From: Aporrectodea caliginosa | Lineage: Eukaryota; Annelida; Clitellata; Crassiclitellata; Lumbricidae | Direction: 5' to 3' | DNA: 64,000 nucleotides | Assembly (NCBI GenBank): GCA_020284085.1 | Contig: JACEVL010000955.1 | Span: 245,072-309,071, forward strand | Shown here: piece after piece, positions 34,430 through 46,249 of the stretch | Position numbering within the stretch: position 1 is the first letter of the stretch | Layout: every line of letters starts with the position of its first letter | Position numbers and translations under genes: made by a program | The notes under the pieces: model-generated | Told to the model about the DNA's origin: nothing | The model's database searches: none | The model's input: only the letters and a program-made list of their open reading frames with translations

Positions 34430-34620
34430 GAATAGGGCCGTATTAAGGCTAGCGCGGGCCAGGCCGCCAGGGTGCTGTGGTTACCTTCCAAAGCCCCCCT
34501 CTGATAACCACCAGTTCGCCACGCACATGTTTATAAAATGCGGGCCCCTCAAAACTGCGGGCTTACGCCAATCATCGTCGATATGACGGCGTCGTTAAAT
34601 AAACGTATTTTAAGTAAGTA
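34430..34620 (+). mobile_element. SINE-like retroposon with GTCGTTAAATAAA tail, copy 1
   Basis: Ends ACGCCAATCATCGTCGATAT then GGCGTCGTTAAATAAA. The same 3' architecture recurs at 34690-34850, 35300-35440, 47372-47425 and, reversed, at 50615-50710, which marks a dispersed retroposon family. The 5' part is degenerate. Confidence 0.5.
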
Positions 34621-34689
34621 ACTGCGGGCTCAGATGCTGCAGCACCCTTAGCACCCCCTTAATGCGGGTCTGCCTCTAATTCTCTGGTC

Positions 34690-34850
34690 TGTTTGCTCAA
34701 GAACATTTGATGGGATTATGGACCTCATGAAATTCCCGCCACTGCTCATTCTCTGGCAGTGCCAATTCCAAGCCTCGATAAAAGAGGAGGGCGACGCCAA
34801 TGATCTTTGTTATCACACAGTGTCGTTAAACTAAAACTACTACTACTATA
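34690..34850 (+). mobile_element. SINE-like retroposon, GTCGTTAAA tail, copy 2
   Basis: Contains CTCTGGCAGTGCCAATTCCA, GAGGAGGGCGACGCCAAT and CAGTGTCGTTAAAC, ending in an ACTACT repeat. Homologous to copies at 35300-35440 and 50615-50710. Confidence 0.55.
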
Positions 34851-35299
34851 GGCCTCGTGTGACCATGACGGCAAAGAACTCTATTTTAGCCTCTCCTGTT
34901 CCTTCTTGTTCTCTCGTCTTCTTCGTTTACCTCCTTGTCACCCTTCTCTTCCCCTCCGCTTCCACAACAGCAGCCTCTTGGTCCCTCTGCTGACAGGGCC
35001 AGCTGATGTCAAGGGGCCCTGTAGCCTATACGAACGTTTCTTTACAGGGATTCGGTCAACAAGTTACAACAGAAGCTCGCAGTGCTATTGGTTCATGAAG
35101 GTTGACTCAGCCTTCCACTCCCTAGGGGCGACTGCAAAATGAGCAGTAGGACAGACGGGCGTCTTGCAGGCTGCCATACTGTTAAATTCGACTCAGAAGG
35201 ACCTGTTAACATCTGTTACTACAATATCATGCAATCTTACTGCGTACTTGTCAGTTTGAATTAATAAACGAATATTATATAATAATTATTGTATTATTT

Positions 35300-35440
35300 A
35301 TGGCTGAAGGCCTTCACAGTAAACTCCGTCACTGCCCGTACTCTGGTAGTGCCATGTGGGCCCAGCCCCTAAGCAAAAAGGAGGTAGACGCTAATCGTCT
35401 TGTAATGAAACAGTGTCGTTAAATAGCTACTAACAAAACC
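35300..35440 (+). mobile_element. SINE-like retroposon, GTCGTTAAA tail, copy 3
   Basis: Contains CTCTGGTAGTGCCATG, GAGGTAGACGCTAATCGTC and CAGTGTCGTTAAATAG. Same family as 34690-34850. Confidence 0.55.
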
Positions 35441-35624
35441 TTTGCAGCCAATTAGTATGAATAACTTACTATAGATGACTTTAAATAAACTCGACGTAGC
35501 CTACGAAACTACTGACAGTTGCATTGGGAGATTTGATTTTCGCACCATCGACGGTTAGTGTATGCTTTTCGCAGTCTGAAGGAAAGAATAGGAATCTGAA
35601 ATGTTGGTCTGAAACGTCGTATAT

Positions 35625-35880
35625 ATCTAATCTAATCTAATCTAATCTAATCTAATCTAATCTAATCTAATCTAATCTAATCTAATCTAATCTAATATAA
35701 TAAATCTAATAAATCTAATAAATCTAATCTAATCTAATCTAATCTAATCTAATCTAATCTAATCAAATCAAATCAAATCAAATCAAATCAAATCAAATCA
35801 AATCAAATCTAATCTAATCTAATCTAATCTAATCTACTCTAGGCCTACTCTAGTCTAGTCTAGTCTAGTCTAGTCTAATA
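35625..35880. repeat. TCTAA pentanucleotide satellite with a TCAAA block
   Basis: Long TCTAA array, internally switching to a TCAAA block (about 35762-35806) and back, then TAGTC units. Block structure suggests local expansion of variants. Confidence 0.92.
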
Positions 35881-36485
35881 TAATTTAACCAATAACTTCG
35901 ACTTCGAATGTGTGTCGAAATAGACTTGTAAAGTATCTTATCGCCGGTGTTATTTGACTACATCTATCGATCTATCGATCATTTGTGGATGAAGACAGGC
36001 ATTTGGTCCGTTAGTGGCTACTTGAAATCGGCGCCCATGGTTTAGGCTAATGTAGGTCCATACATCATTTACAATTAGGCCGTGTGTAGGCAAAGTGTCA
36101 ACGACCGACATTGGTCGCATAATATTATAAAGCCATGTCCTTAGTATACGACGTAGCCAGTTTAACATAGTTTACATAAGACCTTTAGGACTTTAATACG
36201 TCATTGATATTCATGACATGCACCACTGACGCCAGCAAAAAGGCCAATAAGCTAAAGGATGCATAAGCAGCTTATGTGTCTATAGAAGGGCAATGAACGC
36301 CAGTATACCATCAAAACATCCATCCGTGCTTGCCTGACCGGTTTGAACTATTAACACTATTCAAACAAATAAGACTAGAGTCACTAGACTATAGTACTTT
36401 TAAAGTGATTCGAATCACATTCATTAGCATACACGTCATTCGATATTGCTTCAGACGTAAATATTGATATGATGAAGCTTGTCAA
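35881..36485. other. No gene recognised
   Basis: Unique-looking AT-rich sequence; no conserved frame, repeat family or RNA gene seen. Confidence 0.3.
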
Positions 36486-36492
36486 GTGAGTC

Positions 36493-36633
36493 AGGGCGGA
36501 GACTTAGGGGGACAGGGGGGACGGTCCCCCCCCCCAAACTTGAGGTGGAGGCGATGGAGCTGCTTATATCCCCCAATATTTCGGCCGCTCCTTCATCTGT
36601 CCCCCCCCAAACCCAGGACCAAGTCTCCGCCCA
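36493..36633. mobile_element. Small MITE with GGGCGGAGACTT ends
   Basis: Begins GGGCGGAGACTTAGGGGG and ends CAAGTCTCCGCCC, with long G and C runs inside. No certain target duplication; a hAT origin is possible. Confidence 0.45.
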
Positions 36634-36740
36634 TGCTCTCTACAAGTGACCCAGAACAGTGGAAATCATGTATTCGTACCCATCGCCGCCAAATACCTGC
36701 ACAGTATGCACCCGGTGCACTACAACCTTCTACTCAAATA

Positions 36741-36742
<2 letters not shown>

Positions 36743-36784
<42 letters not shown>
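36743..36784. repeat. TA microsatellite
   Basis: Pure TA run. Confidence 0.9.
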
Positions 36785-36787
<3 letters not shown>

Positions 36788-38217
36788 GCTTGTATTGTAT
36801 ATGACATTGTATACATATATAAGCCCTATATAAGTTAGTTTATAATTATATAAACCTATTCTGTCACTGTATCATCATTATATAAATACAGATATATATA
36901 ATTATATATATATAGGAAATCGGTCTACATATTTACTTTGAATGATCTTTGATCTCTGCATATGCTTAATGAACGATGTTAGGCCTATCAAAATTGCTAT
37001 ATAAATTCTACAAATAGGCCTATATAAGCTTATGCATATAAATTATGTGTAAACATATAAATTAACCTATAGATATAATATCTGCAGGAAACATGGTAGC
37101 CTAACAAGGCCTATATACCATAGCCTATAACATCTGTATAAGGCAGCTCAACTAGACATGTCAGTGTAATAGTGTATACCTACAAAGGCTATAAGCCACG
37201 ACATGTGCACCTGAACGATGTGAGACATTCAATTCACATCGTACAAATACACAACCCAATCACCATTACCAATCGCTTGGCAAACAGATCGAAGTCTATC
37301 GATAAAAAAGCTGTCTCTCAGTTCTCTAGGCCTAGTCTATAGTCTATACGATATGACCTGGAGTGATTGTAGCGTTGAATTTCGTGAGTTGTCCTTTCCC
37401 TCGGAGACACATCATGCGACTGAAGAGATCTCATTAAAGCCTTGCCGCCCTTCGTGATAGTCACCTGCCATGAACAAACGCTATTTCAAATTGTCTATTA
37501 ATGGCCTCTGTTTCCCGAGTTTTCCCGAAGCAAAGTATATATACAGACAGTTCGGCAAATCATAGCCTATGTCTGATTTTAAAATGCGACCTTGTCCACA
37601 GTGCGCCGTGATGCAGTCCCTATACTTTATATTTATGCCCTATATGATGCTAAGCATTGTCTATACATTGTTGCCGGTGTCCCGAGATATTCTATCCCCC
37701 TAAAGCACATTTCCACGGATGGAATAAACCCAGTGCATATTTTAACGGGTTTGGACTACTGGGGCAAAGTCTGCTACTCTACTTTCAATGTTATTGGAAA
37801 CTAACACTGAAAGTAGAGTATTACATGGGACAAATCACCAAAACTACTGGGACAAATCCTAAAACTACTGGGACATTTGTCCCAGTAGTTATACAGTTAA
37901 AATATGCTCTGAATAAACCAGTGTAGAGTATCTCCGGGGGGATAAAGCATTCTATCCCCATCGTCATACGCATCACGATAGCCAAGACGAAAATCCAGCC
38001 AAATCAACAAAAACGAAGTAAATTAATTTCAGGTCGACGTACAAACTAAAGATACGCAACTTAAAATTTTTATGTGTACAATAAATCCAAACAGTACGAC
38101 TGAATACACTTAGAAACCGCCAATAATGCAAACTAAACCGGATACTCCATTTCGCTAAAGGGATATTCATTTAGGGGAATACCCTATTTTGTGACACCGG
38201 CATTATAATTATAGGCC
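36785..38217. other. AT-rich spacer with small palindromes
   Basis: No gene. Two inverted repeats occur: TACTCTACTTTCA / TGAAAGTAGAGTA near 37772-37820 and AACTACTGGGACA / TGTCCCAGTAGTT at 37863-37890 (2-nt loop). Confidence 0.4.
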
Positions 38218-38956
38218 TATATATGCAGTGGCGTCTACCAATGGGGGGTTTGGAGACCGATCTCCATCGAACTTAAAAAGTGGGGGTTTGGCCGATTTTG
38301 GCCGAAAGTGGGGGTTTCATTTTTTCATGTTACCTCTTTTCTCCTGTATGATTTTTAATAATAGTAACCTACATTAAACCATTATCATGGGATCGAAATT
38401 CTCTTATGTTTCCATTACAGTACCAAACGGCTTGTACAACAGAACACTTACTGCACAGTCTGCACTGCCATGGGGGGGGGGGGTTGGAGACCCCGTTATA
38501 TCAAGGCATGGACCCCTGGGTATACCAGGCGTCCGTGTATCAAGGCAGCTCTAGCCTACCCTAACGAGTCTACGACCAACGGGGCAACGGCTTACGCGAT
38601 ATACCGGCCAAACATCTGGGGAGGGGTGAAGACCCTGAGGTCGCTTCGCTAATGACACGGTGGCCCAGACTGGCAGAGTTCTCCGCTGCAAACCTGCAAT
38701 CTGCACCATGTGTGTCATCGCTTAGACAGTGCTCCGGCTTAGCTTCCGAAATGGCCCATCTCTATCCTCTCTCTGACCTGTCCAGTCAGTGTGTGGCGGA
38801 CATTTCAAATGAATATAATGCATAGGAGTAATAATATTATAGCCTACGTTGGACTCGCGAATATATGAACGCTTTCAAGTTGATTCATTTAGCCTACTTT
38901 ATTTCTTCTGACTTCTGAGTGAGTATTTGTTATGAAATGATACACAGAGATATACA

Positions 38957-39200
38957 GGGACGCGGTGGTGTAGCGGTATGTTCTTTGCCTTGTAACCGGA
39001 AGGTCGCAAATTTGAATCTAGGCTACCTCAAGCAAGTTGAAGCCACTCTGTAGCGACCCTGGACAAGTTGCTCACCCCTAATCGTCTGTGAGGAAGCAGG
39101 AAGGCAATGGGAAACCACCTCAATCATATAATCCCCCGGGTGGCATAAAAAACCGATGATTCTGGCTTCGGGTAGAGAACTCATCATCATCATCATCCAT
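38957..39200 (+). mobile_element. tRNA-derived SINE ending in a TCA repeat
   Basis: The head GACGCGGTGGTGTAGCGGTA is a tRNA A-box region; AAATTTGAATCTAGG is a decayed B-box. The body has GACCCTGGACAAGTTGCTCA and GGCAATGGGAAACCACCTCA; the tail is (TCA)n. A related head occurs at 62462. Confidence 0.75.
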
Positions 39201-40068
39201 TCCTATAGCAGTATAGCTACATTGCAAATTATAGCTAATAACAGATTTATCGATTGTGCGCAAATCAGTGTATAGCCAGATTAAAGACTTTAAACACTTA
39301 AAGTCATTCTAAGTATAGCAGCCAGATTGACTCCAGATTTCAACCAGGTATATAGATAAACCCCATAAGAGATCCTTAAATACACTTAATGTAGAAAAGT
39401 TATATCTAAATTTGTTATTTCGCCAGCAGGAGGCCAAACGAAAATGTTTTTACTGTCATGTCTTAAATTCTAAAACAGTTTTAGTCGATTGACTTAAAAC
39501 TTGACCTAGATAAGGTCATAAGGAGTGAAGGGTTCCAAATAACATGGTATCAACAGACGTAAAATTCATCCCAATGATTATTTTATATCTTTTTTTTCCA
39601 GACCCAGCCCATGTTGTGTCAGGGTTAGAAGGATAATTTCTTCCTGACTTTCTTCACAAAGAAAAAAGTCCAGGAAAAGGGATATAAAATTGCGTTTGTT
39701 GGTATTCATTATTACTGGCCGTTAACACTTTCACATTAATTTTTCTGTTACCGTCTTTAAATAGCTTTAGGCAAGAGTACAATGGGTTGCATTGATTTTG
39801 TGATGGACTATAGCCTATAGTGAAATGATGAGAAGATGACACATGACAATAATAGTAGCAGACTAACAACCTGCACATTTACATTCAACAATTTACTGTT
39901 CAACTAATGACATCTTGTTGTCCTTTGTAATTTTGCGATAAATCATAAATGTACATGTAGTCTCTCGACTTCGTTGGACTGCTGGAGACCCGTTAATGGT
40001 AAATACATTCAGTTACCGCATCCATTAATTCACTAATCTGTATCTCTCTCTCTCTCAATACGCCGAAA

Positions 40069-40128
40069 CAGTGCTTTTCTAGGAAAAAAGGTTCCAGAAC
40101 TCGACAAATTCAGAACAATTATAGGGTC

Positions 40129-40219
<91 letters not shown>

Positions 40220-40361
40220 ACTGAAAGCATTGAAATTAAAATTAAAGTATCTAAATAATCAAAAATAATTTTTACTAAAAATTTTAATTAACTAATTTTT
40301 TAATATCTGAAAAAAGGTCCCGGAATGCCGCTCCGGACCGTTCCGGTCGAAAAAAAGCACT
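40069..40361. mobile_element. Non-autonomous hAT element, second copy of the 25831 family
   Basis: Starts CAGTGCTTTTCTAG and ends GAAAAAAAGCACT, with GGTCCCGGAATGCCGCTCCG near the right end. Internally expanded by a TA microsatellite at 40132-40216. Confidence 0.7.
40132..40216. repeat. TA microsatellite inside a hAT element
   Basis: About 80 bp of TA. The Tyr/Ile frame across it is a repeat artefact. Confidence 0.92.
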
Positions 40362-40604
40362 CCACCAAAATGTGTATTTCAGAGGTCAAATTTTGGGGGC
40401 CCAGTTTGGGGGTTGGTTCTCCAATGACTACTGGGGGTTAGACGCCACTGTATATATGTGTGTGCATAACCCTACATCCACAGGATCACAACTATCTATA
40501 AATAATCTATAGCATCATAGAAGCAGACCAGTTCCTTGTGCTATCCTGAGAGGCAGCCATGAGTATAAAGTGTTAGCAACTATAGCAACTCTCTTTTTTA
40601 CCTT

Positions 40605-40835
40605 TAGCATCAGAGGGTGGGTGGCCACTGGCCAGTCCTCTCCCTCGCCGTCTCACCTTCCCACCAACCGTGTATGGTCACGGTCAGTGTACCCATTACA
40701 GCTGAGTTGGCTAAAGGCGCAGATGGATGGAGCAGGTGCCTAGCAACAAATCTGCCCTGCATGACGGGGATTTGAATCCTCGACTTCTCGGTTGACAGTC
40801 TAGCGTGCACGCAAGCTAACCCGTAACCACCAGAC
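40605..40835 (-). mobile_element. tRNA-derived SINE
   Basis: The minus strand has CTGGTGGTTACGGGTTAGCT (A-box region), then GAGGATTCAAATCCCCG (B-box), then CAACTCAGCTGTAATGGGTA, a block common in invertebrate SINEs. The 66-codon minus frame is incidental. Confidence 0.75.
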
Positions 40836-41699
40836 TATATCGAACATCAAAGCATAATTGAACTAAGTAAGTAAGTAAGTATATCCTTTATTGAAAAACC
40901 AACTGCTAACCGCATTTTTGGTGTACAAAGATCATCAAATATAAAAAAATTACGTATAAAGCATCCGTGTGACAAATGTTTTACGAGATAGAGAGTTTGC
41001 CTTAGGTATTATTCTATTGTGGGTTCTGGGGCGTAGCGACTCGCGAGTATGAAACAGTTTTCACAGGAGGCAGTAGTTGATGTAATACATGTGCAGGGTT
41101 GCTGATGATGGTATACAGATATAGAAAAGAGGTTAGAGTTTGCTTTTCTGCAAAGTTGCTCGAAACTTTGGTAGGATTCCGGTAGATAACGAGACCGGAC
41201 CAGTCGCCGTATATATAGTTGCCTGAAGACGAGAGCGTCCCTCTACCCCCACAGCTAATAGGACTAATAGGTTTAGGCATATCTAGGCACGCAACCCTTG
41301 CTTGCATACCTTGGTATGCGGACACAGGTAAGAGTAATTTGTAAGTATTCATTGTTAAATAAGCGCCACTATATAAAACACAAAACATTCATCAGCGATG
41401 CAGAGCAAATCTGTTTGAAGGACTTGCTCAAGGTCCCTACACAGAAATCATGATTATAGATGAGGCTCCGCTTTGCCAGGCAGAGAGAACAAGTTAATCG
41501 ACTATAGCGCGCCACAGGTATGTAGGCAATTAAGATTAGGCCTACATCTAAATCACTTTGGACGACGTATAATAGGCGTCAGTTATTTGACGTATGCATA
41601 GTATGCTAGCGCCATTACAAAGAAGAACTCTGCAGTCTACTGTATATATGCATATATACAGTCTAAAAACAATTAATTGGTACGCATGTATGTATGACT
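40836..41699. other. Retroposon tail remnant and unclassified spacer
   Basis: 40865-40900 is an (AAGT)n run followed by CCTTTATT, the look of a minus-oriented non-LTR 3' end. The 124-codon minus frame at 41014-41388 has no domain I recognise. Confidence 0.35.
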
Positions 41700-41792
41700 G
41701 TGTGTATGTACGTACATGTATGTATGTATGTATGTGTATGTATGTATGTATGTGTATGTATATGTATGTGTATATGTATATGTATATGTATG

Positions 41793-41826
<34 letters not shown>

Positions 41827-41886
41827 TGTATGTATGTATGTATGTATGTATGTGTATGTATTTGTATGTGTATATGTATATGTATG

Positions 41887-41920
<34 letters not shown>

Positions 41921-41944
41921 TGTATGTATGTATGTATGTATGTA
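41700..41944. repeat. TATG microsatellite, about 245 bp
   Basis: TATG with GTATATG variants. All six frames remain open and give Tyr/Met/Val/Cys or Ile/His/Thr repeats; these are not proteins. Confidence 0.95.
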
Positions 41945-42330
41945 TCAATCAATCAATCAATCGTTTATTTGTAGTCAAACAACGATAAACAAAAATATTA
42001 CAAATCAGATTGCACTTTTAAGTATAGATTGTTGAATGCCACAAGGGAAGGCCCTGAAGGGATCAAAGATCCCGCTAAGTAGGGACACCTCTATATAATT
42101 TCAACAGAATATGTGGCGACCGAAAGATGCTTTACTTAGTACAACAGTTGTTGACTTGATTAACATAAAAAATCTTAACTAACCTTAACTAATTTAAACT
42201 AAATATCGAAAGTAAAAAGAATGAGTAGGAATTGCAGTTAAACACATGGAAATAAAAGATTAATACATCAAAGCATTAATAATTACCTTCAACTAAATAA
42301 ATGCGAAGCTTATTCTTAAACAGTGTAAGT
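41945..42330 (-). mobile_element. Non-LTR retroposon 3' end with (TGAT)n tail, copy 1
   Basis: On the minus strand the element ends with AATAAACGATTGATTGATTG. Inside lies a GGGATCAAAGATCCCGCTAA then GTAGGGACA block, shared with 60309-60560 and 60605-60760. Left border by tail; right border uncertain. Confidence 0.6.
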
Positions 42331-42947
42331 GTATGTATGTATGTATGTATGGGTTATTATGCATGTTTATGTAAGCACGGTATGCACCGGCATCTATATT
42401 GGCCACCAGTAGCCTATGCATATCTATATGTTGGCATGTACACCGGTTTGTATGTGTGTATAGCCTAACATTTGCAAATAGTATATAATGTAAATTTATA
42501 TTTTCCTCTAATTATCAACATGCAACTTCATGCGTTAGGCTTAACTATAATTAGGGCATAAGCAGAGTAGCCCCAATTGTTCTTATCTGCGATACTGTAT
42601 ACGCATGTTCTCGTAAACTGATCTAAGGTTCGATCTATTGAATCGTTTCAACTTCATTCGCCCTCCAAAGCCTAATTACGATCAAACGAATTCAGCAGAA
42701 CTCGACCGAGGCCTAAGTTCAGACGTATATGAGGCCTTTGTAGGCCAACATAATCGCACGGCGGTTCAAAGGTCATCCCCCTCCCCTCCCTCCCTCCCTC
42801 CTCCTCTCTCTCCCTCCCATCCATTCGGTTAAGGGACGGTGACGCTCAACTAATATTTTGATCGTTCCGGTAGAATCGTATCTACCACCAACAGACAACA
42901 ACAGAACCGCAGTTGCCTAAAAGGAGCAACGAGTGCAACAGCTATGG
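42331..42947. other. No gene recognised
   Basis: Short GTAT repeats near 42332, then unique sequence and a CCCTCC/CTC-rich patch at 42777-42826. Confidence 0.3.
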
Positions 42948-43032
42948 TATATCGTAATCGTAATCTCGAAATTTCTACAGAGCTCACAAAAGCGAAGTCG
43001 CGGGAACCAGCTTATTCACAGGCGCTCTATCA
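42948..43032 (-). mobile_element. LINE 3' tail fragment
   Basis: CGTAATCGTAATCTCGAAAT followed by a decayed form of the CTTATTCAC block; complement of the 29740-29967 tail. Confidence 0.55.
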
Positions 43033-43262
43033 AAACAGAATCGATATGCTCCGCTGCGGTCGTCGTCGTCGTCGTCATGAATGTCGTTATGAGGCTGTTG
43101 TTGCTGTTGTTGTTGTCGTTGCTGCTATGTAGATCATTCTTCACGCTGACCTGCAGACTTACATTATGGTCACGAGGGAGAGATTCCTGTTGAAAACCAA
43201 GCCTCTCTCAGTGAAAGGATTTCTCTAGTCCAGCCATCCGTCCATCCGTCAATCCGCCCATC

Positions 43263-43312
43263 GTGCAAACATCCATCCATCCATCCATCCATCCATCCAT
43301 CCATCCATCCAT

Positions 43313-43346
<34 letters not shown>

Positions 43347-43412
43347 GTCCATCCGTCCATCCGTCCATCCGTCCATCCGTCCATCCGTCCATCCGTCCAT
43401 CCGTCCATCCAT
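43263..43412. repeat. CCAT microsatellite with CCATCCGT sub-block
   Basis: First half is pure ATCC; second half alternates CCATCCGT. The Met-Asp-Gly/Trp frames are translations of it. Confidence 0.95.
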
Positions 43413-44478
43413 CTATTCTAGCGAGTAGAATGCGCTGAGCCATAGGCCTAGAGTGTAAACATCAGCAGACCCAGTGCAGAACCTTTTGTGACCGCACAGA
43501 GTCCAAGACTTCAAGACAGTTGTCATCGAAGACGTATAATCGTAGTCATAAACTTATATAGCGCTTCTTCTGGAGCGCCTCTTCACAAGAGGCGCTCCAG
43601 ACCTAACGACGGAAAACCAGGTTTCGACTAAAATACTAAATGATTTTCAAGCGCTTATACGGAATAGAGGACGAAGAAAGAACAGGAAACTCATGTCAAC
43701 AAAACTTCTGGGCTCTACCGTGAATGTTCGAGTTGGGGAACAACCAGGTCACGCGAAGACATCTGTGGCCAGAAATGGATGAGACCGAGAAACACAACAC
43801 CGTAACATGAGATGGAGCATAGTGCTCAGCATACAACCCACAATGCGGCGATTGCGCATGAGCACTAAGATGCGTTTGTGCAATTCCTTCCGCATGAAGC
43901 TGGATGCCCAAACCTGTGTACTATTATGTGTGTCTGTCTCTACATGTACCTATGACTTTTATGAGTCTGTTCATCTGTTTGTCTCTTGTCAATCGGACTT
44001 TGTTCTCTTGCACTGAGAACAGTACAGTCTGAAAGCGAAAGGTCATCCTTAGTTGGACAACGCTTTACCTATGGATGAGGGCTCACTGCATCTCTTGACC
44101 CAGGCGTTGCCCACCCTCCTGGCCGCCTATTCAAGCCCGCAGGCGCTGAACCTGCAAGAGGTGTCGACCCTCAATGGTTGGTAGTGACAGCGAAGGCATA
44201 AGTGGACCATAATGTCATTAGTAATCAGACACCCGAGGGGGAGGAACAGGAATTTGTCCCTTTCATCAATCGAATTACAACCACGCTATACTTGTGCTAA
44301 TTTAAAGGAATAAATGGCCGTCGGTGTCTGAGATCGAATTTATTACCACCTAAACCTGCGAAGTCCTCAACTGATAATACATCTTTCTGACCCCCCCACT
44401 GCACGGACGTATGGAGTCCAATCCTCAATAATACTCAGGCTGAGCTGTAGCCGGACAACAAGGACCATTCAGTCAATA
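43413..44478. other. No gene confirmed; retroposon-like hairpin
   Basis: 43577-43600 has GGAGCGCCTCTTCACAAGAG then GCGCTCC, a hairpin like those ending LINE/SINE tails. A 38-codon G+C-rich frame at 44062-44178 (MDEGSLHLLTQALPTLL) starts with ATG but has no known relatives in my memory. Confidence 0.3.
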
Positions 44479-44904
44479 TACACCGTGTCTCAAAATAAAC
44501 TGTGCAAAATTGTTTCTGTCAGAACTTCGTCAACTTTCCACCAATTTTAATAATTTTTGGTAGGTAGATGGCAAAATGGCTGAAATTTCATGCTATACAT
44601 AAATTTTCTACATCACCTGACTCATATTACCGCACTACCGTGTCAAACACAGATGTACCAATTTTGCATAAAACGCTTAAATTTTATTACATGAAACAAA
44701 CTATCGGACGACTTAATTAGCACACAGTAAAGTAAAATATGGTTTACTTAGCAGAGTTTTTAATTGTTATTACAGATCTGCTTAAAAGTGTTAGAATTGG
44801 TGCTCGAAATGTGGCCCGCTTACACGGACACAAGCGCTTAGACGGCGACGCCATGCACTGGCCGATGCAGCATTAACGATCGACTGGTGAAAGCGCGCCG
44901 ATTT

Positions 44905-45121
44905 TACCGGATCTTAACCCAGTCGACTATAGCATATGGAGTGTGCTGCAGGAGAAGGTTTACCGCTCCAGAATAGCCAACGTCGACGAACTCAAAAGTC
45001 GCGTCTGATAGACGAGTGGGCGCCCTTTGACCGGTCGATCGTTGATGCTGCTATCGGCCAGTGGCATCGCCGTCTAAGCGCGTCTGTCCGTGTAAGCTGG
45101 ACACATTTCGAGCACCAATTC
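44905..45121 (+). pseudogene. Mariner transposase C-terminal fragment, broken
   Basis: DLNPVDYSIWSVLQEK and a downstream DRSIVDAAIGQWHRRLSA segment lie in different frames, separated by a stop (TGATAG near 45006). It ends at the nested hAT. Not functional. Confidence 0.8.
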
Positions 45122-46249
45122 CAGGGGTGGACTGGGGAGTTCAAGCGGCCCGGGAAAAAAACAAAAAGCGGCCCTAACTTCATGACTTTTATTTTCTTTG
45201 TGCATTTTTTCATGCATACCCGAGGGCCAGTGACCTCCAAAGTCATGGGTCACTTTACAAATTACATTATGCAATAACAAAAAACGATAAATCGCATATA
45301 TAATTTATAATTATATATAAAATATTAAGAATGCGTCAACTCAAGTTATAAATCAATTTATTCGGACTCACTGTGATGGTATTATTGCTGTTTATAGTAT
45401 TAGCAACTTCTTTAAGCCGGGTGCCATTTCGGCTACATGATCTATAATTGTGTCATTATTCAGTTCACTTAAAACATCGGTTTCTGTTGACATAAGCATA
45501 AAAGCTTCAAGGTGTGTAGATGACAATGAGCTTCGCAAGCGATTCTTAATGTATTTCAATTTAGAGAAAGATCTCTCACAAGCTACTTGGGTAGACGACA
45601 GAGTCAATAAAAGTTTATATGCACTAAAGAGATGCTTGTATGCTTGCCCATAGAAACTGTATTTATGTAGTACAGAAAAGCAGCAAACAGGACATTTTTT
45701 GCAAAATTTGTCGGGTTGTTTACTTGCAGAAGGTGTTTGTTGAGAGCTGGTGTCTTCAGTTTGAATTGGAGTGGCTTTAAATAAATCGACTAGATTTCGG
45801 CATTTAGCTCCATCTTTACCAAGAATCTTTAGTTTCTTATCTCTTACTTTCTCCGCACCACCTTTACATTTACGTTTCGGATTTATATCACTCATAACCG
45901 TAACATATCTTATTTAATTAATATTACTTATTACTAACTAACAAATTTAAAAGAAATTTTATCAAAACAAACTCAGTGGAAGACGCCGGAAGTAGAATGG
46001 AAGATGTAAATTCTTATCTAACATGGCGGCCGCTGGCTGTACGGAGCACTGTAGGTAAGTAAGTATGCATTGCTCTTTTTCAGTTAATTTACAAACCGGT
46101 TAACCGAAACTAAAAACCGGTTAACCGATGCCGCAATTTTTTGTAAAAAACCTGTATCATCTGTACTAAATTGATTAAATTATTATATCACCGGTCCTGG
46201 CGGCCCACCGGGAATCTTCCCGGTGTCCCGGCGGCCCAGTCCACCCCTG
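45122..46249 (-). mobile_element. hAT element, internally deleted, nested in mariner
   Basis: Ends CAGGGGTGGACTGGG and CCCAGTCCACCCCTG, flanked by the perfect 8-bp duplication ACCAATTC (45114-45121, 46250-46257). 1128 bp, with a 167-codon frame on the minus strand. The duplication lies at the inner edge of the mariner's right arm, so it arrived after the mariner. Confidence 0.92.
45392..45895 (-). pseudogene. hAT transposase, N-terminal tail fused to C-terminal dimerisation domain
   Basis: Open frame of 167 codons. The first 70 residues are basic and Ser/Thr/Gln-rich (SDINPKRKCKGGAEK). Residues about 85-140 carry AYKLLLTLSSTQVACERSFS then KLKYIKNRLRSSLSSTHLEA, the hAT C-terminal dimerisation domain with its CERSFS/LKxIKxRLRS signature. 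The catalytic core is absent, removed by an in-frame internal deletion. Still open, so a short dimerisation-only product is conceivable. Confidence 0.85.

Larger units (their letters stand above)
38226..40450. mobile_element. hAT-like composite element, 2.2 kb, with nested SINE and hAT
   Basis: Ends CAGTGGCGTCTA and TAGACGCCACTG, flanked by the perfect 8-bp duplication TATATATG (38218-38225, 40451-40458). Both ends have GGGGGTTTGG-like words. The interior holds a tRNA-derived SINE (38957-39200), a second hAT MITE (40069-40361) and a TA microsatellite. No transposase coding seen. Confidence 0.75.

Noticed and set aside
35625..35880. Regular direct repeats resembling a CRISPR array
   Set aside because: 5-bp tandem units without spacers in a eukaryotic genome; a simple satellite.
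41548..42035. Six overlapping frames of 90-134 codons
   Set aside because: They are translations of the TATG microsatellite and keep open in every frame for that reason.
43170..43443. Asp-Gly-Trp-Met and Asp-Gly-Arg repeat frames
   Set aside because: Translations of the CCAT/CCGT microsatellite.
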